This document shows, one piece after another, positions 5,958 to 12,613 of a stretch of DNA of 12,613 nucleotides. The stretch spans positions 1 through 12,613 of the forward strand of contig JACNIV010000308.1 in NCBI GenBank assembly GCA_014382915.1. The letters are read 5' to 3'. Within the stretch, counting starts at the first letter, position 1. Every line of letters starts with the position of its first letter. The DNA comes from Candidatus Cloacimonadota bacterium. Lineage in GTDB: Bacteria; Cloacimonadota; Cloacimonadia; Cloacimonadales; TCS61. The notes below the pieces were generated by a model. The model was not told where the DNA came from and searched no databases. It was given only the letters and a program-made list of their open reading frames with translations. The position numbers were made by a program, and so were the translations under genes.

Positions 5958-8178
5958 AATAATAAAAATAGTAATAATTATATTCGTAACTGCTATAGTA
6001 TTTATGTGGATGAATTCCGTTTATGATTGCTCCAGTTATTTTAACATCAATATTATCCAATAGTTCCTTTGCTCTTCTTATCACATTTTTTTCAGCGCTA
6101 TCAATACGCACAACCAGAGTCAATAGATCTACTTTCTTTGCCATTACCATGGAATCTGTTACAGCAATAACAGGGGGTGAATCAAATAATACATAATCAT
6201 AGCTTTCTTTAAGTTTTACAAGCAATTCATCCATTCTGGGAGAAGCGAGAAGTTCGGATGGATTGGGGGGGATATAGCCACTGGTAATTATATCAAGGTT
6301 TGGAATAGAGGTATTTTTAATGATATTCTCGATATTGCTGGATTTATCTATGAGAAAATCACTGATGCCATTTTCCTTCTCGAAATCGAATATTGTGTGA
6401 ACCATAGGACGTCTGAGGTCAACATCCACAAGAATGACTTTTGCATCCATTTGAGCCAGGGCAGTTGCCAGGTTAGCATGAATGGTAGATTTACCTTCTT
6501 TTGGTCCGGAACTTGTTATCAGGATTGATAATGAATTTGTGTTTTTCTTTCTGGCTATTATGTTAGTTCTCAATATTCTAAAAGCTTCAGCAGCAGATGA
6601 TTTTGGTGAATAATTCGTGATCAGTTTTGTTTCCATGTGATATTTTAATATAAGTAATTCTTCCTTCTCTTTATCTTTACTACTGCGTATCATATTCTCG
6701 ATTTGATCGAGATCGGAATCATAGATATGAATATATGGAATAGTACCAAGAATTGGCAATGCTACATTCTTTTTCACATCATCGAAAGTTCTTATCTTAG
6801 AATCCAGAGAATGAAGCAATAATGCCGCTCCAATGCCCATTCCAAGACCAAAAACAATTGAGATCATCAGGTTCATTTTCTTATTTGGTTTAATGGGTTT
6901 TGCAGGTACTCGGGCTTCTTCCACAATGCGAACATTACCTATTTTCGATCTTTCAGCGATCTTAGCATCTTCAAATTTTTCAATGAGCATAGTGTATATT
7001 TTTTCATTAATCAGATAACTGCGTTCCAAACGGGCAAGTTCAACCTCTGTATCAGGAAGTATAGACATTTTCCTATTATAATTTTCAACAGCTTTTTGCA
7101 GACTTACCACTTTTGAATCTTTTAAATTCTGATCGATCTGAGCTGTGGAAATTTTTTCAATAAGAGTGGAACGATAGATCAGGGGATCGGAAGAACCGGA
7201 CTTGACAGAGATGATCCTCTGTATCTCTTCATTCAATCTTTTTTTTGCACTTTCAATAGAATTGTTCAAAGATTTCAGTTCAGGATGATCTGCAGAGTAG
7301 TCTGATCTGGTAAGGAAATTCACATATTGTGTTTGATTTTCTACGATCTCTTTTTTCAATTGATCCAGAAGTGGTGAAGAGAGAACGGAATTAACATCGG
7401 AAAGTAATATATCTTGTACGGAAAGTTCAGCTTGCAGAAATTTCAGGTGATTATTTGCTACTTCCAGTTCTGTTTCTGCTGCGGAAAACATGGCAGCAAG
7501 TTCTGAAGATTGTTTAATTAGTTCCTGAGTTTCTTCCGAGAGCATGGAAATACCATGCTCGATCTTGTATGTTCGTAATTCTTCTTCCGAATTACGCAGC
7601 CGGCGATCATTTTCTTCCAACTGATTTGACAGGAATTCCCGTGTATTCCTGAACTCGATTCGAGCATAATCCGTATCTTGCTGGATAAGAGCGTAAGCAG
7701 CTGCATTGGCTGCTTCTTTTGCTTCCAGGGGGCTGGTAGACTCAAAATTGATGATCAATATATCGGTTTCGCGTTCCGTATCAACAGATAAGCCGTCTTT
7801 TAGATATCCTTCCGGATTACTTTCAATTTTACTGATGGGAAGAGAACTAAAATCGGATTTCTTGCTTAGTATCTGATAGGCTATTTTCATTACCGGATAA
7901 CTTGTTAATATCTGAATATTGTTATTTATCGATGAGGCTTTGTTGCTGAATGAAGAAAAAAGAAGATCACTTGCCATCCTGTCTTCCAAAAGTACTTTTG
8001 AAGTAGCTTTGTAAATTCTGGATGCTTTTGCAGTGTAAATGCTGAAAGCTATGAATACAGCCAGGAAAATAAAAGCAACCAGCCATTTGTAACGAATTAT
8101 TATATTTATATAATCTTTTAATTGAATTTCCTGTTCTTCTAATGCATTTTCGCTAAATTGATTCAATTGACTCTGCAT
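5893..8178 (-). CDS. Wzc-like polysaccharide co-polymerase and tyrosine autokinase
   Basis: Such BY-kinases sit in the inner membrane and control chain length and export of surface polysaccharide through cycles of tyrosine phosphorylation. This 761-residue protein has an N-terminal Wzz domain with TM1 at about 32-50, a long periplasmic region with predicted coiled coil (about 170-390), the GNVR segment ending PAKPIKPNKK (425-434) and TM2 at about 437-457. The cytoplasmic kinase follows: EX2RX2R oligomerisation motif (E531, R534, R537), Walker A GPKEGKST (558-565), Walker A' VILVDVDLRRP with D585 and D587, and Walker B YVLFDSPP with D666. The tail at 727-741 holds ten Tyr, the usual autophosphorylation cluster, then a basic end overlapping ispE. 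The start has GAGGAA upstream. It follows the SLBB gene by ten bases. Confidence 0.93.
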   Translation of the reverse strand: MQSQLNQFSENALEEQEIQLKDYINIIIRYKWLVAFIFLAVFIAFSIYTAKASRIYKATSKVLLEDRMASDLLFSSFSNKASSINNNIQILTSYPVMKIAYQILSKKSDFSSLPISKIESNPEGYLKDGLSVDTERETDILIINFESTSPLEAKEAANAAAYALIQQDTDYARIEFRNTREFLSNQLEENDRRLRNSEEELRTYKIEHGISMLSEETQELIKQSSELAAMFSAAETELEVANNHLKFLQAELSVQDILLSDVNSVLSSPLLDQLKKEIVENQTQYVNFLTRSDYSADHPELKSLNNSIESAKKRLNEEIQRIISVKSGSSDPLIYRSTLIEKISTAQIDQNLKDSKVVSLQKAVENYNRKMSILPDTEVELARLERSYLINEKIYTMLIEKFEDAKIAERSKIGNVRIVEEARVPAKPIKPNKKMNLMISIVFGLGMGIGAALLLHSLDSKIRTFDDVKKNVALPILGTIPYIHIYDSDLDQIENMIRSSKDKEKEELLILKYHMETKLITNYSPKSSAAEAFRILRTNIIARKKNTNSLSILITSSGPKEGKSTIHANLATALAQMDAKVILVDVDLRRPMVHTIFDFEKENGISDFLIDKSSNIENIIKNTSIPNLDIITSGYIPPNPSELLASPRMDELLVKLKESYDYVLFDSPPVIAVTDSMVMAKKVDLLTLVVRIDSAEKNVIRRAKELLDNIDVKITGAIINGIHPHKYYSSYEYNYYYFYYYGKEEDKKASAKFFRKNKSVS

Positions 8179-8188
8179 AATTCCTCGA

Positions 8189-8674
8189 TTACCTGATATT
8201 TGATATTGCTACATACACACTTAAAATAATAGCAATTTGTGCTAGCCAATCTACAGCCTTTGTAAAAGCGTAGTAAGTAGAACCGGATACAACAACTGTA
8301 TCACCTGGTTTTAAGACTGGAATTAAATCGGGATTCCCCGTTTCCAGATATTTTTTTATATTTACCCAGATAACCTTATCACCTTCTTCTGTTGTTCGAA
8401 TGATTCTTATTTTAGAAAGTTTGGCGTTCTCAGTAGGTCCTCCAGCAGAGGAAATAAGCGTAAGAAGATCTGTATTATCGGGAACAATATATAGCCCCGG
8501 TTTTTGTACCTGACCCCAGATATAAGCTTTTATCTTCAACTGTTCTGTACCGGCCAGGGTACCGGTATAAAGGTATATTGATGCCGGATTATAGGCGGAA
8601 GTTGCTCCTTCGGTTTGAGCTAAAATAACCGAAGAGAACATTAGAAAAATTAGAAGTAATATTATTTTTTTCAT
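8189..8674 (-). CDS. Short SLBB-domain polysaccharide export protein
   Basis: This 161-residue product has a signal peptide (1-19, cleavage probably after ILA), an SLBB domain at about 47-98 (KAYIWGQVQKPGLYIVP, then LTLISSAGGPTENAKLSKIRIIR), a LKPGDTVVV strand (121-129) and a hydrophobic C-terminal helix at about 142-159. SLBB domains are typical of Wza-type exporters. The N-terminal polysaccharide export domain of full-length Wza is missing, so this is a minimal partner, probably periplasmic or anchored by its C-terminal helix, for the kinase encoded ten bases downstream. The ATG at 8674 has AGGAG six bases upstream. Whether the C-terminal helix enters the outer or the inner membrane cannot be told from sequence. 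Confidence 0.85.
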   Translation of the reverse strand: MKKIILLLIFLMFSSVILAQTEGATSAYNPASIYLYTGTLAGTEQLKIKAYIWGQVQKPGLYIVPDNTDLLTLISSAGGPTENAKLSKIRIIRTTEEGDKVIWVNIKKYLETGNPDLIPVLKPGDTVVVSGSTYYAFTKAVDWLAQIAIILSVYVAISNIR

Positions 8675-8730
8675 TTATGCTCCTTAAAATTTCCAAGTAT
8701 TTATTTGATATTACTGAGTCAAGGAATTCC
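8675..8730 (-). promoter_or_regulatory. Weak sigma-70-like promoter candidate before the SLBB gene
   Basis: This is the largest gap in the window. On the minus strand TTGACT (8722 to 8717) is followed after 15 bases by AATACT (8701 to 8696), a loose fit to -35 and -10 boxes with a short spacer. It would start transcription just ahead of the SLBB-kinase pair. TTGACT lies inside the palindrome described separately, so either reading may be coincidental. Promoters in FCB bacteria often depart from the E. coli consensus. Confidence 0.25.
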
Positions 8731-8741
8731 TTATTCAGTAA
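8711..8741 (-). other. Imperfect palindrome spanning the lipoprotein stop codon
   Basis: Outer arms TTACTGA (8711-8717) and TCAGTAA (8735-8741) are exact reverse complements. Inside them lies the perfect 12-base palindrome AAGGAATTCCTT (8721-8732). The arms are separated from the core by three and two bases, so the RNA would be a bulged hairpin. The lipoprotein TAA lies inside the structure. The RNA downstream reads TATCAAATAAAT, not a U-run, so intrinsic termination is unlikely. Operator, RNA-processing site or mRNA-stabilising hairpin are all possible. Confidence 0.6.
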
Positions 8742-9540
8742 TATATATATATCTTTCCTCTGATTCTGCCCCGGAATCGATGTAATAATCATTTCCTTCG
8801 ATTGTATATAAAACACCGGATTGCCCGAATACATCCACACGCCAGATTAGCGTAACTGGTGGAGTGATTACAGGTCCCCCATATTGTGTTTCAAGCGGTT
8901 CAAAACCAAGAGGACTCCATTGCCAGAGAGGGTTCCGGTCTATATCAAAAACTAGTAATCGGTACATAAGTCCGGTATCTCCAGCCCATTTGAATATTAT
9001 ATTACTAGCATTTGTGAAGGATTCATTATATGAAGGTTGTAGAAGAGAAGGTTTATATATCAGTTTATAACCCACAGTATCGGAAAGTGTGGAATTACCA
9101 GCTTCATCTACTGCTTTTATAAAGTAGAACAGGTTATAATCTACAGGTGCAGTCACATCCTGATAGACAGATTGATTATCGTAATCAACCGAATCAATCA
9201 TAGTAGCAAAATTTAAAGTATCAATGGCAAAAACATAATCCTGCATGCTGAACCGGTATATATTCAAATAATCGATATCGGAATCTGTAATATTACGCCA
9301 TTGGATCTGCATCTGGTTACCTCCCGGAACAGCATCGATACCGTTATATTCAAGCTCTGGGTCGTTCGTATTGTAATAATTTGCTCCAAATATAAACTCA
9401 TCACCACCATCGCCTGTATCACCCAGGTGAGGAATTAATTCTGGAGGTTCAGGGGGAGTAGAATCCACACCCAGATTTTCTTCTCCTGTACAACTCATAA
9501 GTAAGATTACAATGCTTGTTAGCAAAAATATCCTTTTCAT
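8731..9540 (-). CDS. Fn3-like lipoprotein of unknown function
   Basis: The 269-residue product starts with a lipoprotein signal peptide and a lipobox LMSC with C17 as the predicted lipidated residue; +2 is Thr. A short Pro/Gly/Asp-rich linker (26-46) leads to two beta-sandwich, fibronectin-III-like regions: about 73-155, ending in the typical FYFIKAVDEAGNSTLSD (138-154), and about 163-250, with NIIFKWAGDTGLMYRLLVFD and LIWRVDVF. No enzyme motif is visible. It starts after a good GAGGA Shine-Dalgarno, eleven bases beyond the PorV-like stop, and is followed by the SLBB gene. By context it is a surface or periplasmic outer-membrane lipoprotein that could contact the PorV-like barrel or the glycan exporter; that role is inference. 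Confidence 0.8.
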   Translation of the reverse strand: MKRIFLLTSIVILLMSCTGEENLGVDSTPPEPPELIPHLGDTGDGGDEFIFGANYYNTNDPELEYNGIDAVPGGNQMQIQWRNITDSDIDYLNIYRFSMQDYVFAIDTLNFATMIDSVDYDNQSVYQDVTAPVDYNLFYFIKAVDEAGNSTLSDTVGYKLIYKPSLLQPSYNESFTNASNIIFKWAGDTGLMYRLLVFDIDRNPLWQWSPLGFEPLETQYGGPVITPPVTLIWRVDVFGQSGVLYTIEGNDYYIDSGAESEERYIYITE

Positions 9541-9551
9541 AGTTTCCTCGC

Positions 9552-10568
9552 TTAGAAATTAAATCTTAATCCAATACGATTTGTATTGGCAAGCACACTG
9601 GTAATAAAAGCATAATCCAAAGTAAAATCGTATAGCTTCAAACTAAGCCCGGTAGAAAAATCTGTATCGCTATATCCCAATCTGAAACCGAGTAGTTCTT
9701 TATAACGATATTCAAAGCCATAATGATATATTAAATCATAAATATAATCTATATCCCTTGAAAGTACAAATGAAGAGTTAATGAAATCCAGCGGTTGATG
9801 AAAAGCCATGCCCAGCTTGCTGTTCATCATAACTTCATCCGTGTGATCGGAATTATCATCTTCCACATTCCAGGTAATAGAAGTACCGCCCACATCCTGG
9901 AAGTTGATCCCAAAGGAAAAATCTCCCAGCCAATCCTGTTCTAAAAGCACAGAAAGCTTTGTTCTGGAAATAAATGAAAAATCAAAACCTGTTCCATTTC
10001 CAATACTTGTATCGATTTTCCTTTTGATATACTTGATATTACCACCCAGGTAGATATCAAAGGGGATCTCGAAGAAGAGCCATCCCAGGTTCAAATTATA
10101 TTGTACATGCTTGGCAAAAGCAAATTGAAAGAGATCATCCGTACTGGAAATTTTTCCATCCGGAATTGCCGAGAGATTATATTCGTGATAAGAGGAGCGG
10201 TAATCTACATTATAAACCAGGTGCATTTCCAGAAAAACAGGAATATCATCGATAGTAAGACGCGTCCAATTGAAACCTATAGTAACTTCATTTGGCAGTG
10301 GCTGGCAATATGTAAAGTTGTCATAAGTTGCCAGATCTTTGTATAAAAAGGCTCTCATCAAACTAACTTCCGATTTTCGCATTTGAGCTATTCCCGATGC
10401 ATTCCAATATATCGCAGAACCATCATCGGCAATGGCAGAAAACGCTCCTCCCATTCCGGAAGAACGAACACCTGCGCCTATCACCATGAAATCGCCTGCA
10501 TACCTGTCGGCAAATGCACTGATCGATAAGAGGATCAAACAGGTTATACAAATTATTTTTTTAAACAT
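9552..10568 (-). CDS. PorV/PorQ-family outer membrane beta-barrel protein
   Basis: The 338-residue product has a signal peptide (1-20, AFA then D), and the family N-terminus AGDFMVIGAGVRSSGMGGAFSAIADDGSAIYWNASGIAQ at 24-62, here cut as GVRSSGMGGAF and SAIYWNASGIA. Alternating hydrophobic strands follow to a C-terminal Phe (RIGLRFNF), as expected of an outer-membrane barrel. In Bacteroidota PorV shuttles type IX cargo to the PorU sortase on the cell surface, while PorQ is part of the attachment complex. The gene starts seven bases after the PorU-like stop, the same order as porU-porV in Bacteroidota. The Shine-Dalgarno is weak (GTAGG). The family is clear; PorV versus PorQ versus another paralogue is not decidable here. 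Confidence 0.88.
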   Translation of the reverse strand: MFKKIICITCLILLSISAFADRYAGDFMVIGAGVRSSGMGGAFSAIADDGSAIYWNASGIAQMRKSEVSLMRAFLYKDLATYDNFTYCQPLPNEVTIGFNWTRLTIDDIPVFLEMHLVYNVDYRSSYHEYNLSAIPDGKISSTDDLFQFAFAKHVQYNLNLGWLFFEIPFDIYLGGNIKYIKRKIDTSIGNGTGFDFSFISRTKLSVLLEQDWLGDFSFGINFQDVGGTSITWNVEDDNSDHTDEVMMNSKLGMAFHQPLDFINSSFVLSRDIDYIYDLIYHYGFEYRYKELLGFRLGYSDTDFSTGLSLKLYDFTLDYAFITSVLANTNRIGLRFNF

Positions 10569-10574
10569 ACAAAC

Positions 10575-12613
10575 CTACTTTAAAATAGCCATTTTCTGTA
10601 TTTTTTCTATTTTTTTACTACCCTTTTTGGCAACGATTCGATAGAAATAAACTCCATTAGCCAGGAAATAACCGTCTTTATCCCGACAATCCCAGCCCAG
10701 AACACTGCGTGGATATTCATGATACCCTACAGAGGTTGGAAGATCTTTAAAAGTCTGAATTAATCTGCCGCTTACAGTATATATCTTCAGAGTTACCTTG
10801 TCCGCATCATCAGTAAGCACATAGGTGAATCTGGTCCTGGCAGAATTCTCGTAACTATTTGTGATGGTTTTCACCGGGTTGGGATAGTTTGCTACATTAA
10901 TGATGTCAAATTGAGTGCTCACGTCAAATTCAATTCCCATACTGCGCGGATTTCCATTCACGTCATAACAATCCAATGTAAGATAATAAGTTCCCTTTTC
11001 CAGGTTGTCTAACTGGTATTTCATGGGAACCTGGATCAGGTTTCCTATTCCCAGTGTAATAGAATATTCACTGCGTTCAATTTCATTAATGTTTACTCCA
11101 TCCGATAAATAGAGAGAGATATTCCTATTAAATACATCGATCCCGTTTGAATCCAGAAGCAGGAACGAAATGGTTCCATTCCTGGAAATATAACCACCGT
11201 GGGTGAATTCCTGCCCCTGGGTTGTTGTTTGTCCCTGGGTGAACTCCTGTCCTTCCACATTTGCCTCGATGTAAGGTGCGGTCTGGTCGTTATTCTGCAG
11301 GATGGTATATGTTCCAATCCTGTTTGTTTCATAGATTACTGTGTTATTATCATGGTCCATTTCACCACCACTGTAAACCCATTTCCGATAGATTTCTTCC
11401 CAGCGGTAAACAAAGAAATTATTTTCCAGTGCCATAATCTGAGTAAGAGAATCTATGTTACTGTAATGAAATGTCAGAGTTATTTTTTTATTCTCAGGAA
11501 AATGACCCAGTGAATCTGCCAGCAGACTTTGATTTAAAACTCCAATTTCATAAATCGAAGAAAAGGTGCTGTCATTCAAGCAGATAGTGTTGATATCCGG
11601 CTGATTAAGAGGTTCTTCAAAATTGCTGGAGTTGATATAGAAGACAGTATTAGATGCTAGCAGGTCAGCAGGGAATTCACACTCAAGATTACCATCCAGG
11701 CTTTGGGTTATCACATTCATTATGCCTGCTTCGAACATATTGATAGTATAGAACTCGGAAATAATAGTATTGTTTGGATAATATAACTCGGAAAAAGATT
11801 CCTCATTTTGGTTAACAACTGCCCAGAATTGGATCTCCAAATTTAAAAGTGGCAATTCTAAATATTCCCAACGGGTTTCAAGTGCTTCCAAAGGTTCGAT
11901 CTGTTTAGATGTTATTAACATATGTGATATTGTGTTATCGTATAACTTTATACTGCAGGATAAAGAAGAAGTTGAACCCAGGTTTTGCACTAACAATTTT
12001 GCAGCCGGCAGGAAATTATATTCTGTAAGTTCAAAATGTTGCAACATAAGATCTGGTCCAGCTACGGTAATTATCTGTGGACTTGTAATTGTGGAATCAC
12101 CTATTGCATCAAATATCCTGAAATGAAAACTGATATTAGCACCCGTATTATGAGGAGGAATTGCCTGAGATAATTGATATTTTGAATTTTCAATATTAAT
12201 CATCTGAATATCGTAATCGTCATAATGGATATGACAAAGAATGCTATCGATGCCATCCTCGTCGAAAAAGTCTGCACTAATATATATAGAATCATTTTCG
12301 GTGGGTTGTGGGGGAGTGATCTGCAAGTTCACCACTGCTGCCTGTCCTACCGTGTAATTTGTCATTCCGGTAATTTCTCTGTCATCTCCATAAGCAAAAA
12401 GTTTAACTCCTCGAGAATAGATCGTATTCAAGCTGGATGGAATAATGAAGTCGGATGAAGTTAATGTATCGTTAATTGCTGGAAATACAATTGGATAGTA
12501 TTCATCCAGGGGAAGCTGTGCATCATCATCATCAAAAATAACAAATTTCCCCTCTTCAATATAAGGACCTACATCCGAAGTCATAACAAGTGTATCCCCT
12601 TCGGTGAAGTTAT
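10575..12613 (-). CDS. PorU/C25-peptidase-like surface protein, C-terminal part (5' end outside the window)
   Basis: The frame is open to the right edge, so only the last 678 residues are seen; numbering starts at the first full codon. The ATG at 12584 is internal. Visible order: an Ig-like region (about 80-180, DFFDEDGID), a CARDB-like domain (about 185-290), a domain with IYRKWVYSGGEMDHDNNTV in its later part and ending GTYTIL (about 290-438), a PorU-type Ig module opening PYIEANV and including LDSNGIDVF and CYDVNGNPRS (446-565), then a FlgD-like C-terminal domain (574-678) with NYPNP, TRFTYVL, YTVSGRLI, GWDCRDKDG and ANGVYFYRI. This tail and the PorV-like gene seven bases downstream favour a PorU-type C25 cysteine peptidase/sortase. 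The catalytic His/Cys region is not in view, so protease activity is inferred only. A plain T9SS cargo protein is the main alternative. Confidence 0.78.
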   Translation of the reverse strand, partial: NFTEGDTLVMTSDVGPYIEEGKFVIFDDDDAQLPLDEYYPIVFPAINDTLTSSDFIIPSSLNTIYSRGVKLFAYGDDREITGMTNYTVGQAAVVNLQITPPQPTENDSIYISADFFDEDGIDSILCHIHYDDYDIQMINIENSKYQLSQAIPPHNTGANISFHFRIFDAIGDSTITSPQIITVAGPDLMLQHFELTEYNFLPAAKLLVQNLGSTSSLSCSIKLYDNTISHMLITSKQIEPLEALETRWEYLELPLLNLEIQFWAVVNQNEESFSELYYPNNTIISEFYTINMFEAGIMNVITQSLDGNLECEFPADLLASNTVFYINSSNFEEPLNQPDINTICLNDSTFSSIYEIGVLNQSLLADSLGHFPENKKITLTFHYSNIDSLTQIMALENNFFVYRWEEIYRKWVYSGGEMDHDNNTVIYETNRIGTYTILQNNDQTAPYIEANVEGQEFTQGQTTTQGQEFTHGGYISRNGTISFLLLDSNGIDVFNRNISLYLSDGVNINEIERSEYSITLGIGNLIQVPMKYQLDNLEKGTYYLTLDCYDVNGNPRSMGIEFDVSTQFDIINVANYPNPVKTITNSYENSARTRFTYVLTDDADKVTLKIYTVSGRLIQTFKDLPTSVGYHEYPRSVLGWDCRDKDGYFLANGVYFYRIVAKKGSKKIEKIQKMAILK
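11199..11252 (-). repeat. Three 18-base tandem repeats in the PorU-like gene
   Basis: Three consecutive 18-base units code for GQEFTQ, GQTTTQ and GQEFTH (visible residues 454-471). The outer two are near-identical in DNA; the middle one has diverged in the central codons. They lie in a loop at the start of the PorU-type Ig module, just before GGYISRNGTISF. The array is in frame and looks like a local expansion by slippage. Confidence 0.85.

Noticed and set aside
7518..7745. Minus-strand open frame of 75 codons inside the kinase gene
   Set aside because: Alternative frame inside the coiled-coil-coding part of a real gene, with no support of its own.
8589..8840. Minus-strand open frame of 83 codons overlapping the lipoprotein 3' end and the SLBB 5' end
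   Set aside because: It runs out of frame through the SLBB signal peptide and the lipoprotein C-terminus, both of which are convincing in their own frames.
11199..11513. Plus-strand open frame of 104 codons opposite the PorU-like gene
   Set aside because: Composition and position fit a shadow of the minus-strand gene; no motif is visible.
10575..12584. ATG at 12584 as the true start of the PorU-like protein
   Set aside because: The frame stays open to the window edge (residues NFTEGDTLV precede it), no signal peptide follows the ATG and no Shine-Dalgarno precedes it, so it is an internal Met.
1..12613. tRNA, rRNA, transposase genes or attachment sites
   Set aside because: Both strands were read for these; the genes leave no gap over 60 bases and no such signature was seen.

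Overview
The window is a single co-directional run: all fifteen protein genes lie on the minus strand, so transcription goes from the right edge (12613) to the left edge (1). The largest gap is about 56 bases, and several genes abut or overlap. No RNA gene, insertion sequence or CRISPR array was seen, and no gene-free stretch exceeds 60 bases. The DNA is AT-rich. A PorV-like outer membrane protein, a PorU/C25-type protein with a FlgD-like C-terminal domain and a Cys-anchored lipoprotein point to a diderm of the Fibrobacteres-Chlorobi-Bacteroidetes (FCB) side of the tree. My best guess is Cloacimonadota ('Candidatus Cloacimonas'-like), on style of proteins and gene order only; no marker search was possible.

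Region 1 (12613 to 5893) is a cell-surface block. In transcription order it holds the C-terminal part of a large PorU/C25-like surface protein, a PorV/PorQ-family beta-barrel, an Fn3-like lipoprotein, a short SLBB-domain exopolysaccharide protein, and a Wzc-like tyrosine autokinase with Wzz domain. The first two resemble the attachment end of the type IX secretion system (T9SS). The last two resemble the periplasm/inner-membrane part of a Wzx/Wzy-type polysaccharide export machine. Their co-linearity suggests, as inference, that surface-protein anchoring and surface glycan export are linked here.

Region 2 (5957 to 17) is a housekeeping block: ispE, spoVG, prs, rplY(ctc), pth, rpsF, ssb, rpsR, a DUF2232/YybS-like membrane protein, and rplI. 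It joins two classic bacterial clusters, ispE-spoVG-(glmU)-prs-ctc-pth known from Bacillus and rpsF-ssb-rpsR-rplI. glmU is absent from its usual place between spoVG and prs. The two regions are physically locked together because the end of the wzc-like gene overlaps the start of ispE by 65 bases.

Small-scale structure worth attention: a long imperfect palindrome over the lipoprotein stop codon; an 18-base triple repeat in the PorU-like gene; a 12-base tandem repeat coding the Glu/Pro tail of SpoVG; an A9 tract in ispE from which a -1 slip would fuse IspE to SpoVG; and a hairpin with an ACCGGC 3' arm just upstream of rpsF that could be an S6:S18 autoregulatory leader.
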